From the NCBI GenBank assembly GCA_017935565.1, contig JAGBHK010000009.1, positions 27,087 to 91,086 of the forward strand: a stretch of DNA of 64,000 nucleotides. The letters run 5' to 3'. The notes under the pieces are model-generated. The model made no database searches, was not told where the DNA came from, and worked only from the letters and a program-made list of their open reading frames with translations. The DNA is from Lachnospiraceae bacterium (GTDB taxonomy: Bacteria; Bacillota; Clostridia; Lachnospirales; Lachnospiraceae). Position 1 is the stretch's first letter; every line of letters begins with the position of its first letter. A program made the position numbers and the translations under genes. Of this stretch, positions 47,343-57,324 are shown one piece after another.

Positions 47343-50204
47343 TTAATTATGACAATAATATCTAAAGTCACATTCTCTACAGATTTTCAAATTATTTGCA
47401 CATTTCCTATAATCTTTTTTCATAATCTGATGCACTGTTTCATCAAAAGACGCTATTGTTCCTTCCACAGCTGTTTTTGTGTACGGAAATGTAATTGTCG
47501 GTACACCATTCTCTTCACCAGTATAATATATATGCATCTTACTAACCTTTTGGCCTGTCCGCTCTTCAATTAAATACGCGTATATATGAAGTTGTCTGCG
47601 ATACTGTTCCAACCGTTCTGCCTGTACTATCAAATCAGGCTTTTTCTCTGACTTAAAATCCACAATCTCAACTGTTCCATTTTCTCCCTTTACAAGGTCT
47701 ATTTTCCCTTCAATAATATAATCAGACTTTACAAGGCTTACATCCACCTCTGCCTGTTGAATAAGCGACCAATCATCGTTCTGCCTTTCAACATATCGAA
47801 GAACTTGATTCAAAGCTGCCTCCAACTGTGGTTTTGCAAGATAACTATGTTCAGTTTTTGATAAGGAATCATAGTTCGCCTCAAACCACTTAGTTATATT
47901 ATCTTTGTTGATGCTCGATTCCTCTTTTCTTAATGCTGCTCTATGCACATCTTCTATAGTTTCATGTACCAACTTACCAAAAATCATTGCACCCGCACGT
48001 ACTGGTGTGAACTCTAATTCTTTATAAAATTTATATTGCAAAGCACAAGTTTCAAACACTGTTATATGCGAAGTAAATGAGAATGTATCCTTCAAATTTA
48101 CCTCCTTTATATCTTTGAATGTAAAATCATTTATATCAAACGATGCTGATTCTATGTTTTGCAACTCATCATACATATCTTTAAAATAAACACTTGGCGT
48201 TCGCCTATTTTCATCACAAGTTAATACCAACAAATCTTGTGCACGAGAAAAGGCCGTATAGTACAACCGCCAAAAGTCAAAGAACTTTTTCTGTTCATCT
48301 GGTTCGTATGCTGGTCTCTTAAAATACTTTTCTTCTATATCAAGTAGTAACTCTCGCTGATTTTTACGAGGTACTGATGAAAGCGAATCAACCAAAACAA
48401 TAGGAAACTCCATCCCCTTTGACTGATGAATTGTTAAAAATGACACACATCCGCTAGGTGCATATTCTGCATCATCTTCATATTCATTTATTCCTCCATC
48501 TAACAGCAACCTAATATAAAGATTGAAAAATTTTTCAGTATTTGTATCTATTGTTTTTCCGTTTAAAACATCAATTCTATGTAAATATTCAAACTTGCCA
48601 ATTACCTGCGAAAGTAATGCAAGATTTCTAACTGGTCTAACATCTACAACACCAGCCCTCATATCTATTGATAACATAGTACGAAATGGTTCAAATTCAA
48701 ACATACGATACAGTAACCCAGAATACGTATAATCCGTAGTTCCCGTTAAACCCGTATGAATTTTCCCATGATGACGTATCCATTTTAAATAATCTATACT
48801 CTCAGGCTTTATCAAAAAAGAATTTGCTGCTACTATACATTCTCTAAAATATCTTACATGATCTGGACTTAAAAACTTATATTCATCCTGTTCTAATTGC
48901 ATAACATACTTAGGAAATAATAACATCATACTTCCTAACGCAATTTTTATTTCTTCCCTCTCAAAAAACATATCTGAACGAGGCGAATATACACTAATAC
49001 CATTTGACTCCAAAAAAGATGCTAATTTTCTCACTCTATCATGCTTGACTGAACTAAACAGAAAAGCTATTTGATTATAATTTTTCACCTTTCCAGACTC
49101 TTTTAGTTTAATAACAAAATTCAAAACCTTCTCATGCCACTCATCTTCGTCCTCCACACTAGAAAGTTTCACAACTTGTGGACTATTTATATCGCTTTTT
49201 ACGTGAGGTACAATCCTTTTATCATAACGATACTTGCCCCAATCAAATTTAAAGTTTCTTCCATCTGTAGTTAGCATCCATCTATTGTAAAAATCAACTA
49301 TATCACTGTTAGAACGATAATTTATAACCAATGGAACAATTTTACATTTATCCATTTCAAACTTTTCAGGAAACTCTAATATGTTTCTAATTGTAGCACC
49401 ACGAAATCGATATAATCCTTGATCATCATCTCCAACAACACAAATATTTTGTCTATTTCCACCAAGTAAGAACACTATTTGTTCCTGAATATAATTTGTA
49501 TCTTGGTATTCATCAATCATAATATAATGAATTTTTTCTTGTAACTCATTTAGTATATGTGGATTGTCCATCAACAAACGATATGCTTCAGTCTGAATAG
49601 ACGCAAAATCCATCAAATTATTATCTTTCAATATTTCTTTATATACTTCAAGACTCATCCCCAACGCTCTTATCTTTGGATTACCATCCCTCTTTAATTC
49701 ACTTGGTTCAACCAACTCTTCTAATAAGTTGTTTACATAAACACATATCTCTTGTGCCATTTTCCATGCACTTTCTGGAAAAACATTTTCTATACCTTGT
49801 ATACTTCTAAATCTATTAATATTTTGAAAAACCAAATAGCTTTGATCAAATGCATCCAATGTCCTATAATTTCTTTTTAAACGAGTATATTCCAAATGCT
49901 CTTTTATAAATCTTAAACACAAAGAATGAAAGGTTCCAATATACATATCATTGATATTTACAACAATTCCAAGTTTAGTCAATTCATTAGTGATTCTTGT
50001 AACTAACTCCTTCGCCGCTTTCTCGGTAAAAGTTGCTATTAATATCTGCTCTGGTTGTACATTGCATTCCTGTATCAAATATATAGCTCGCTGTACTAAA
50101 GTAAATGTCTTTCCTGTACCTGGACCAGCAGTAATAAGTACTGGCCCTTCCGTTGTTTCTATAGCTAACTTTTGACCTTCATTCGCTTTTGTAAAATCAA
50201 ACAT
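47343..50204 (-). CDS. UvrD-like SF1 helicase with C-terminal Fe-S PD-(D/E)XK nuclease
   Basis: A 953-residue AddA/RecB-like protein. Walker A is VLITAGPGTGKTFTLV (about residue 19-34), Walker B is IMIDEYQDTN, and the later helicase motifs YRFRGAT and LTIHQSKGMEF are intact. The C-terminal nuclease has YIIEGKIDLVKGENG with VEIVDFKSEKK (about 835-855). Its cysteines (ETCALQYKFY at about 722 and the trio in CANNLKICRECDFRYYC at the end) fit the iron-sulphur staple of AddB/Cas4-type nucleases. ATG 50204 follows GGAGG by 4 bases. It is the first gene of the restriction operon, so it may process DNA broken by Res or form a combined defence complex. It could instead be an unrelated repair enzyme. 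Confidence 0.88.
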   Translation of the reverse strand: MFDFTKANEGQKLAIETTEGPVLITAGPGTGKTFTLVQRAIYLIQECNVQPEQILIATFTEKAAKELVTRITNELTKLGIVVNINDMYIGTFHSLCLRFIKEHLEYTRLKRNYRTLDAFDQSYLVFQNINRFRSIQGIENVFPESAWKMAQEICVYVNNLLEELVEPSELKRDGNPKIRALGMSLEVYKEILKDNNLMDFASIQTEAYRLLMDNPHILNELQEKIHYIMIDEYQDTNYIQEQIVFLLGGNRQNICVVGDDDQGLYRFRGATIRNILEFPEKFEMDKCKIVPLVINYRSNSDIVDFYNRWMLTTDGRNFKFDWGKYRYDKRIVPHVKSDINSPQVVKLSSVEDEDEWHEKVLNFVIKLKESGKVKNYNQIAFLFSSVKHDRVRKLASFLESNGISVYSPRSDMFFEREEIKIALGSMMLLFPKYVMQLEQDEYKFLSPDHVRYFRECIVAANSFLIKPESIDYLKWIRHHGKIHTGLTGTTDYTYSGLLYRMFEFEPFRTMLSIDMRAGVVDVRPVRNLALLSQVIGKFEYLHRIDVLNGKTIDTNTEKFFNLYIRLLLDGGINEYEDDAEYAPSGCVSFLTIHQSKGMEFPIVLVDSLSSVPRKNQRELLLDIEEKYFKRPAYEPDEQKKFFDFWRLYYTAFSRAQDLLVLTCDENRRTPSVYFKDMYDELQNIESASFDINDFTFKDIKEVNLKDTFSFTSHITVFETCALQYKFYKELEFTPVRAGAMIFGKLVHETIEDVHRAALRKEESSINKDNITKWFEANYDSLSKTEHSYLAKPQLEAALNQVLRYVERQNDDWSLIQQAEVDVSLVKSDYIIEGKIDLVKGENGTVEIVDFKSEKKPDLIVQAERLEQYRRQLHIYAYLIEERTGQKVSKMHIYYTGEENGVPTITFPYTKTAVEGTIASFDETVHQIMKKDYRKCANNLKICRECDFRYYCHN

Positions 50205-50274
50205 AGTACCTCCTTCTGCATCAATAAACACTTATCACAAACCACATTCTAAACCTTAAATAACACTTTTTTAA

Positions 50275-50328
50275 ATTATACCAAACCTTTTAGGTCTTGT
50301 CGAATATTTTTTATAAACCCAAAAGGTT
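50275..50328 (-). promoter_or_regulatory. Promoter of the restriction operon with embedded operator
   Basis: Minus-strand TCGACA (50298-50303) and TATAAT (50275-50280) with a 17-base spacer drive the UvrD-mod-res operon. The spacer contains AACCTTTT (50284-50291). The inverted half-site AAAAGGTT lies at 50321-50328, on the side of the divergent XRE gene. The XRE protein is the likely binder and could switch the operon like a restriction C-protein. Confidence 0.65.
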
Positions 50329-50378
50329 ATACATAAAATCATAATATCCCCCTAAACTATACCTAGGAGATTTAGTTT

Positions 50379-50726
50379 ATGAATAATAATGAATATTTAA
50401 TCTCTATTGGAGAAAGAATGAGTGAAATAAGACGAGCACATAATCTTACTCAAGAAGAACTTGCAGAAAAACTTGATATTAGTGTCAAGCATGTATCCCA
50501 TACAGAGCGTGGTCTTTCTAGCCTATCACTAAAAAATATGATGGAATTTTGTAGAATATTTGATTGTAGTCTTGATTATATTATCTTTGGTAATCAGAAT
50601 AATTCTCCACTTTCTAAAATTCCTGATAAGATTGCAGAAATTCTTTATACTGGTAACGAAAAAGAAATCAATAGATTAAATCGATATTTAGAAATGTATA
50701 TTGAACTTACAGAAAAACAGGACTGA
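50379..50726 (+). CDS. XRE-family regulator divergent from the restriction operon
   Basis: A 115-residue protein with an N-terminal helix-turn-helix (IRRAHNLTQEELAEKLDISV followed by KHVSHTERG; about residues 17-45) and a C-terminal helical tail (about 70-115), the typical size of Cro/CI-type and controller proteins. TAGGAGA precedes the ATG. It is transcribed away from the restriction operon, with a shared intergenic region of about 170 bases that contains inverted AAAAGGTT half-sites. Control of the operon is inferred from this layout. Confidence 0.85.
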   Translation: MNNNEYLISIGERMSEIRRAHNLTQEELAEKLDISVKHVSHTERGLSSLSLKNMMEFCRIFDCSLDYIIFGNQNNSPLSKIPDKIAEILYTGNEKEINRLNRYLEMYIELTEKQD

Positions 50727-50751
50727 TGATATCATCAGTCCTACTTTTTTT
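50719..50751. terminator. Bidirectional terminator overlapping two gene ends
   Basis: A perfect 24-base palindrome AGGACTGATGAT/ATCATCAGTCCT, followed on the + strand by TACTTTTTTT and on the minus strand by GTTTTTC, ends the XRE gene (stop codon within the stem) and the convergent esterase gene. Confidence 0.88.
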
Positions 50752-52330
50752 ACACACTATCAGCTCTAAACGGTGCCACTGGCAATCCGTTCTTTCCAAA
50801 CAAGTTTACCTCTCCGTAGTTTGTCCATAAATATCTTACATATAATGGACGTGCTATTTCTTTTGATGAAACAAATATTTTGCTTCCTTTTATTTCAACA
50901 TCTGCCTTCATAAATTCCTTATTCTGTCCGGCAATTTCAAAGCCTAAAATTTCAGTTGTTCCTGCTGTAATCATAAAGCCGTCTTTTGCATAATCGAATA
51001 ATATCTCAATCTTATCTCCATGACAAATGCATGATTTATACACAGGACCATATGCATCTTCTCTATCCATAAGTCCATATACATATGTAAGCGCCTGAAG
51101 TTCAAGACGATATCCAACTGGTTTTTTATCAAGTGGATGGATATTGTTAAACTCACCCTTATCTATAATTACTGCAATACCTGTATTCTTTATAGTTCTG
51201 TGAACCGCCATCTGTGCTTCACGAATAATTGGCCAATTCTTTCTGTCATCTTCATTGCCATACTGATGCATTGTAAGCTGGGTCATAATAAATGGCAATT
51301 CCAAATCCCTAAACGCCTCTCTCCATTCACGAATAAGACGAGTCAATAATTTATAATACATTTCAGGCTTATGGTCATCACTTTCACCCTGATAGAAAAT
51401 TACACCACCAAGCGTATATGGAATAATTCTCTTAAGCATGCATTCCCAAAGTCCCGCTGGACGATATGGATTCTTTATATTCATTGGGCCAGGGTATTGG
51501 CATGGTCCAAGTATTTCTTGAACTTTTTCCCAAGTCATTTCAGGATCATTTGCATACAATTCAGAACATTTAGGTTCCCAATTTGCATGAAATTCTACAT
51601 AATCATCGTAGGCTTTTTCCTGCTCTTCTACTGAAATTCCTTCGCATGCTTTTTCATATTCTTCAACATAACTTGCAAGGTCTTTATCCTCTAACAATGC
51701 TTCCTTGCTAACCCAAGTTGAGGCACTTGTACCGCCCCAGTTACACCCAATCACACCAACTGTAATTCCACCTAAATCTCTACTTAATTTTCTTGCAAAA
51801 TAATATCCAACTGCCGACCAGTTTGCTGCATTTTCTTTAGAAAATATCTGCCAGCTACTATTTTCCTCTGCTTCAAAAAATTCCTTTGTTTTGTAGGAAT
51901 TCTTTGGTGTGTAATAGAAACGTACATTTGGATTTTTATCATTTTCCAATGTTTCTTTTCCACCCTTACAATTTTGCAATTCAAACTCCATATTCGACTG
52001 ACCACCAGCAAGCCAAACTTCACCAATTGCAACGTCATCATATTTATATGTCTGTAGTACATCATTTGTAATATCATTTTTTGCTTCTACTATCAAAACA
52101 CAACCTGTTTGCGCCTTTTGAGCAGGAAGAATAGCACACCATTCATTTCCTGATATTACAGCATCTGCACTAACTTCATTTCCATTTTCCAAAATCAATT
52201 TTACTACTACATTTGTTCGTTCTTTACATTCTCCAAAAATACGAATATTTTTATTTCTCTGCAACACCATATGATTGCTAAACACATTTCTAACCCTAAA
52301 ATCTATAGGTCTTTCATAATACTGAGACAT
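50750..52330 (-). CDS. Sialate O-acetylesterase-like SGNH hydrolase
   Basis: A 526-residue cytoplasmic-looking esterase of the sialate O-acetylesterase family, expected to remove acetyl groups from sugars. It has a small N-terminal beta domain (VFSNHMVLQRNKNIRIFGEC), the nucleophile block AGGQSNMEFEL (about residues 110-120), GCNWGGTSASTW (about 198), and FYQGESD (about 312), with a His near the end of the domain (NNIHPLDKKPVGYRL). No signal peptide is seen, so it probably acts on imported sugars. ATG 52330 follows GGAGG. In this window it may act on acetylated pectin fragments; sialic acid itself is not supported by any neighbour. Confidence 0.86.
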   Translation of the reverse strand: MSQYYERPIDFRVRNVFSNHMVLQRNKNIRIFGECKERTNVVVKLILENGNEVSADAVISGNEWCAILPAQKAQTGCVLIVEAKNDITNDVLQTYKYDDVAIGEVWLAGGQSNMEFELQNCKGGKETLENDKNPNVRFYYTPKNSYKTKEFFEAEENSSWQIFSKENAANWSAVGYYFARKLSRDLGGITVGVIGCNWGGTSASTWVSKEALLEDKDLASYVEEYEKACEGISVEEQEKAYDDYVEFHANWEPKCSELYANDPEMTWEKVQEILGPCQYPGPMNIKNPYRPAGLWECMLKRIIPYTLGGVIFYQGESDDHKPEMYYKLLTRLIREWREAFRDLELPFIMTQLTMHQYGNEDDRKNWPIIREAQMAVHRTIKNTGIAVIIDKGEFNNIHPLDKKPVGYRLELQALTYVYGLMDREDAYGPVYKSCICHGDKIEILFDYAKDGFMITAGTTEILGFEIAGQNKEFMKADVEIKGSKIFVSSKEIARPLYVRYLWTNYGEVNLFGKNGLPVAPFRADSV

Positions 52331-52381
52331 TCTTCTTTTCCTCCAATACATTATTCCGTAAGATTATAGCATTTATAAAAA

Positions 52382-52425
52382 CAAAAAAACAACAGCGAAA
52401 TCTCTAGAATTTCGCCGTTGTTTTT
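52382..52425 (-). terminator. Intrinsic terminator after fucO
   Basis: Stem AACAACGGCGAAAT with its imperfect complement (one mismatch) followed by a T-run on the minus strand, about 20 bases after the fucO stop codon. Confidence 0.85.
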
Positions 52426-52443
52426 AGTTATATGTGATAAAAA

Positions 52444-53592
52444 CTAAAGTAATGACTCATATAATTTAGTAATGTCTTCAACACTTGTTTCCTTTGGATT
52501 ACCAGGACGACAAGCATCATCATAAGCTGACTGAGCAAGGAAAGGAATATCCTCTCTCTTAACAATATCTTTCAAATCTGCTGGAATTCCAACATCCTGT
52601 GATAACTGCTTAACTGCATCAATAGCAGCCTTTCTGTATTCTTCAACACTCATATTTTCTGTGCCTGCAACGCCCATAGCCTGTGCGATGTATTTGTACT
52701 TATCGCCTGTAGCTTCAGCATTGTATTCCATAACCGTTGGAAGAATAATAGCATTAGCAATACCATGTGGTGTATCATATAATGCACCAAGTGGATGTGC
52801 CATCGAATGAACGATACCAAGACCAACATTTGAGAAGCCCATACCAGCAACATACTGACCAAGAGCCATACCCTCACGTCCTTCTGGTGTATTATCAACT
52901 GCACCTCTTAAAGAACGAGCGATAATCTCAATTGCTTTTAAGTGGAACATATCTGATAATTCCCAAGCACCTGCTGTAATATAACCTTCAATAGCATGTG
53001 TCAAAGCATCCATACCTGTAGCCGCTGTTAATCCTTTTGGCATTGTAGACATCATATCAGGGTCTACAACTGCAACAACAGGAATATCATGTGGGTCTAC
53101 ACAAACCATCTTACGATTCTTTTCTACGTCTGTAATAACGTAGTTGATTGTAACTTCCGCTGCTGTACCAGCTGTTGTTGGAACTGCAATAATTGGTACA
53201 CACTTATTCTTTGTGTCTGCAACGCCTTCAAGACTTCTTACATCTGCAAATTCAGGATTGTTGATAATAATACCAACTGCCTTTGCTGTGTCCATAGAAG
53301 AACCGCCACCGATAGCTACAAGATAATCTGCTCCTGCCGCCTTAAATGCAGCAACACCTGCCTGTACATTTTCAATAGTTGGATTTGGCTTAATCTCCGA
53401 GAAAATCTCATAAGCAAGACCTGCTCCATCAAGTACATCTAAAACCTTCTTTGTTACACCAAACTTAATAAGGTCAGGGTCCGAGCATACCAATGCCTTC
53501 TTAAAGCCTCTTCCTTTTGCTTCGTCTGCAATAGCGCTAATTGCGCCTGCTCCATGATAAGATGTTTCATTCAAAATAAATCTGTTCGCCAT
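52444..53592 (-). CDS. fucO: Lactaldehyde reductase (iron-dependent alcohol dehydrogenase, FucO type)
   Basis: The 382-residue enzyme reduces L-lactaldehyde to propane-1,2-diol with NADH, the fermentative end of fucose and rhamnose breakdown. Alignment from memory to the E. coli protein is close throughout: the opening MANRFILNETSYHGAGAISA, LVAIGGGSSMDTAKAVGI, PTTAGTAAEVTINYVITD, ATGMDALTHAIEGYIT, and the iron ligands in HSMAHPLGALYDTPHGIANA. The start has GGAGAGGTAA before it. No fuculose kinase or aldolase is adjacent, so it may serve general 1,2-diol or alcohol metabolism. Confidence 0.92.
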   Translation of the reverse strand: MANRFILNETSYHGAGAISAIADEAKGRGFKKALVCSDPDLIKFGVTKKVLDVLDGAGLAYEIFSEIKPNPTIENVQAGVAAFKAAGADYLVAIGGGSSMDTAKAVGIIINNPEFADVRSLEGVADTKNKCVPIIAVPTTAGTAAEVTINYVITDVEKNRKMVCVDPHDIPVVAVVDPDMMSTMPKGLTAATGMDALTHAIEGYITAGAWELSDMFHLKAIEIIARSLRGAVDNTPEGREGMALGQYVAGMGFSNVGLGIVHSMAHPLGALYDTPHGIANAIILPTVMEYNAEATGDKYKYIAQAMGVAGTENMSVEEYRKAAIDAVKQLSQDVGIPADLKDIVKREDIPFLAQSAYDDACRPGNPKETSVEDITKLYESLL

Positions 53593-53699
53593 AAATTTAT
53601 TACCTCTCCTTTACATTATTAAATTATATATCACGACAAATATATTAACTATATTTTCTTATTTTTTGAGGCAAATGTCAAGCAAAATAAAAATTATCT

Positions 53700-56443
53700 T
53701 TATCTCTTCCTTATAGCATCAATCGGTCTCTTCGCCGCAATCTTCTTAACAGGCAAGAAACTTGCAATAAATGCAACTCCAACACTTATTACAAATACAA
53801 GTGCAATCTGTCTAATTCCAAATGTTAAGACAGTAACTAAAACTCCCATTTCCTGACGGAATACATTATTCAACACTGCTGTAATTGCACCTACTCCCAC
53901 AGATGATATTGCAAATTAATAAATGCAATAACAAAACTTTCTGAGAAGAATATTCTAAATACGTCATTGCTTCTTGAACCAATGGCACGAAGAATACCAA
54001 TTTCTTGTTTCTTGTATGTAATACTTGTACTAATGAAGTTTGCAAGCATCAACGATGCAAATACCGCAAAACCAATACCAATGTACATAAATATTTTAGC
54101 TAAAATCTTTAAACCTTCATTTACTGTATCAAGTTCATAACTTACTGCATTTTTTGCATGGTACTGAATAGTTGCATCTTCATCATAGCAAACTGAAAAA
54201 ATATCTTCGATTTCATTTCTATCATTAGGCATTGCACCAACAATATATTCAAATTCTCCAAAGAAATCTTCTTCTCCATATAATTCTTTATAAAAATCAT
54301 CATTAACAACTATAAGTTGCTCGAATCTTGTGCTAGTCATGTCAGCGTTTATTATACCAACGACCTTATAGCCAGACTCCATTTGAGACTCAAATTCAAA
54401 ATCACGTGTCAAATCCATCTGGAAAGTTTGATTTTCAATATCTAAATCAAGCACTGTTGTATATGGCTTTTCTCCAAAATAATGGATACAAGAGGCATCA
54501 ACAATAATTTCCTTTTCACCTAATTCTGTTTTTTCGCCATTTAACCAAGTAATTTTTGCCTCTGGAATATCTGATAATTTTGCCACATTATATGGGTCAA
54601 TATTCAAATCTTCACCATTCATAAAATACATCCAGAATCCTGTACATGGCACCATTCTTGGCATTTCTTCTACAATTTTATCAATCTGGCCTTTACCTAA
54701 CATAATACAAGAATTAAGTCCTGAATATGCTTCTTCACAATATTCACTATACAAAGCGTACATTACAAGTTCTTCTCCTGAAGACACATATGTCTGCTCA
54801 TCCATAAGTGAACTATATCTTTCCCAATCCATATGAGTATCAATAATTGCTGTTACAACGTATTCTCTGCCTTCCTCACCAACAATTATCTTCTTACCTA
54901 TCATATCTTCATATGATTTTATCTCAATAAACTCATCTGTTGCTGGTTCTATGCTCTTAAAACCATCCTGTTCTTTAACCATCATTTCACGGTATTTTGC
55001 CTTTTCAAATGTCTTATATACAAACTCGCTGATTGCTATTTCATTTTTACTTCCATCAGGCAATTTTCCAGCTAATACCTCATAACCAAAAGACTCAATA
55101 TACTCTTCATCAATTTCTACATAACCTGTAAAGAACTTTGTATATGTATCAAACATTGTTGTCGAAAATTCAGTTGACCTATCAATGTTATACATACTCA
55201 TTTCGCCTCTATTAGTGCAAACAACACCTGCAAAATCAATTCCAAATTTATCCTCTAACTCTTTCATCGTTTCCTTGTTCATATTAGCACTATCCCAATA
55301 TGACTCAATCCCATCGCCAACCTTAATATTTTTTTGCAATGATAAATGTCCAATATTAGTATCAATTATAGATTTCGCACTAGTTTTCACATGATTATAC
55401 GATGCAAATGTATCCGCCAAACCAAACAAAACGAATGCAACACAAGATAACAAGATAGTAATAGTTAACCTAATTTTCTTATGCTTCAAACTACTTACAC
55501 CAATCTTAAATGCATTTTTCATAGGAAGTTTCGACTTAATTAATTTAAATTCCGAACCATCCTCCATCTTAATGTCATCCTGATTAGTTTCTTTAAATCT
55601 AATATTTCTTCTTGCAGCAAGCCCAATTTTTAAATTCTTTCCTTCTTCCTGCAATTTATCAATATACTCATTTATAGCAATTCTATCTTCTTCTGTAAGA
55701 TGGTAACCCTTCTTTACTTCAACAATATCATCTAAATAGTTGATATTTTCTTCCTCTTGAACAACCGAAGTATCAAGTTCAACATCACTTATAACATTAC
55801 CGTCTGAAAGTTCAATAATTCTATCGGCATACAATTCAGAAAACTCTCTATCGTGAGAAACGATAATAACCAACTTCTCCTTTGAAAGTTTCTTCAATGT
55901 ATCAAACACCTGACGGCCTGTATTAGAGTCAAGCGCTCCTGTTGGCTCATCGGCCATGATAATCTTTGGATTCTTTACCAATGCTCTTGCAATAGCAACT
56001 CTCTGCTTCTGACCACCTGAAAGTTCATTTGGTTTACGATTGCCGTATCCCTCCAAATCAACTTCCTTCAAAATATTATTAATATCCTCATCTGTTGCCT
56101 TCTTTCCCTGCAATTCAAGGGCAAGTGCAATATTTGCACCAACTGAAAATTCTTCTAAGATATTGTATTCCTGGAAAATAAAACCAACATATGTATTTCT
56201 ATATGAATCGAAATGTGATTGCTTAAAGTCCTTTGACGATACACCCTTGATTATGATTTCACCTGAATCATACTTATCGAGACCTCCTAAAAGATTAAGC
56301 AATGTAGATTTACCACTACCAGACTTACCTAATAAAAATACCATTCCCTTTTCGCCAAACTTAAGAGAAACATTATTAAGTGCTGTAACTGGCACGCCCT
56401 TTTTGGGTTTGTAGACCTTGTGTAGATTTCTTGTTTCTAACAT
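53700..56443 (-). pseudogene. MacB/YtrF-type ABC transporter (fused ATPase-permease) with a C-terminal frameshift
   Basis: One gene is read in two frames. The first frame (53891-56443) gives 850 residues: an ATPase domain with Walker A LLGKSGSGKST (about 37-47), LSGGQKQR, and Walker B IIMADEPTGALD. A cytoplasmic linker, a first membrane segment (about 328-348), a large extracellular MacB-like domain and two later membrane segments follow. At 53912-53915 one T is missing from a T-run: AAT TTG CAA in place of AAT TTT GCA. The old frame then continues with AISSVGVGAITAVLNNVFRQ, a last membrane helix and KKIAAKRPIDAIRKR down to 53700. The final FtsX-like segments are therefore cut off unless the base is a sequencing error or slippage restores it. 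Such transporters export peptides or lipids. Confidence 0.85.
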
Positions 56444-56471
56444 ATTTCCTCCCTCTAAATCCTTTTATTTG

Positions 56472-56508
56472 TAAAAAACAACTGTACTACTTTAGATAGT
56501 ACAGTTGT
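56472..56508 (-). terminator. Intrinsic terminator of the DUF937 gene
   Basis: Stem ACAACTGTACTA/TAGTACAGTTGT (56478-56489 with 56497-56508), followed on the minus strand by TTTTTTAC. Confidence 0.85.
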
Positions 56509-56542
56509 AATAGTATCACTATATATATGTAATGTCAATAAA

Positions 56543-57142
56543 TTATTTGAACAGTTTTCCAAATATACTGCCAATTATACCACCAAGTCCATTACTTGAT
56601 GAAGAAGCCGCCTTTTTCTTAGTAGTTTTCTTGCTTGAACTGCTGCCTGAAGAACCTGTAAGTAAATCTACTAAATCAACATTTTCAACCAGCGAACCAA
56701 CTAATGAACCAATATCCAAGCCCTTATCTTTATCATCATCTGCCTGCTGACCTAATAAACTCATAAGCAATGGCGCAAGTGCAGATAATACACTAGTTGT
56801 ATTAGATTTTGAAACTCCTGTGCTTTTAGAAATTGCATTTGTAACACTTTTCTTATCCGAGCCCAAAAGATGTGTAATAATCTTTGAACCATCCTTCAAA
56901 TCAATATTTCCAAGGAAACTTCCTAAATCTGATGTGTCTGATTTAGCATGGTCTGCAAGTGCGCTGGCAAAACTTTTCGAAGTACTCTTACCCTTTGCCT
57001 GCGAAGTTGCGCCATCCAAAAGTGATGGTAACGCTTCCTGTAAAACACTCTTTACATCCTTATTTGATACACCTGTAGCCTTACTTAACCCTTTTACACT
57101 CTCCGAACTTAACAATGTGCTTGTGAGTTTTTTAATATCCAT
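56543..57142 (-). CDS. DUF937 family protein
   Basis: A 199-residue protein of the DUF937 (YidB-like) type: MDIKKLTSTLLSSESVKGLS then SKATGVSNKDVKSVLQEALP, two copies of a helical unit that each contain a SKATGVS/SKSTGVS motif (about residues 20 and 110), then a Ser/Lys-rich linker (GSSGSSSSKKTTKKK) and a Gly-rich amphipathic tail GGIIGSIFGKLFK. ATG 57142 follows GGAGATAAAC and is chosen over 57154. Function unknown; the tail could bind membranes, which is a guess. Confidence 0.82.
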   Translation of the reverse strand: MDIKKLTSTLLSSESVKGLSKATGVSNKDVKSVLQEALPSLLDGATSQAKGKSTSKSFASALADHAKSDTSDLGSFLGNIDLKDGSKIITHLLGSDKKSVTNAISKSTGVSKSNTTSVLSALAPLLMSLLGQQADDDKDKGLDIGSLVGSLVENVDLVDLLTGSSGSSSSKKTTKKKAASSSSNGLGGIIGSIFGKLFK

Positions 57143-57324
57143 GTTTATCTCCATTCCGAAAGTAATTTTGCGATTTTCTCGCTTTATCTTAAATTTTTAT
57201 ATTAATATTATAGTGGTATTTTCTAAAATAAGTCAAGAAAAACACTAGTATCATCTTAAGTTTTTTCTCGTATTTTCCGATATAATGTATTATAAAATAA
57301 TAATTTCACAAAGGAGAATTATTT

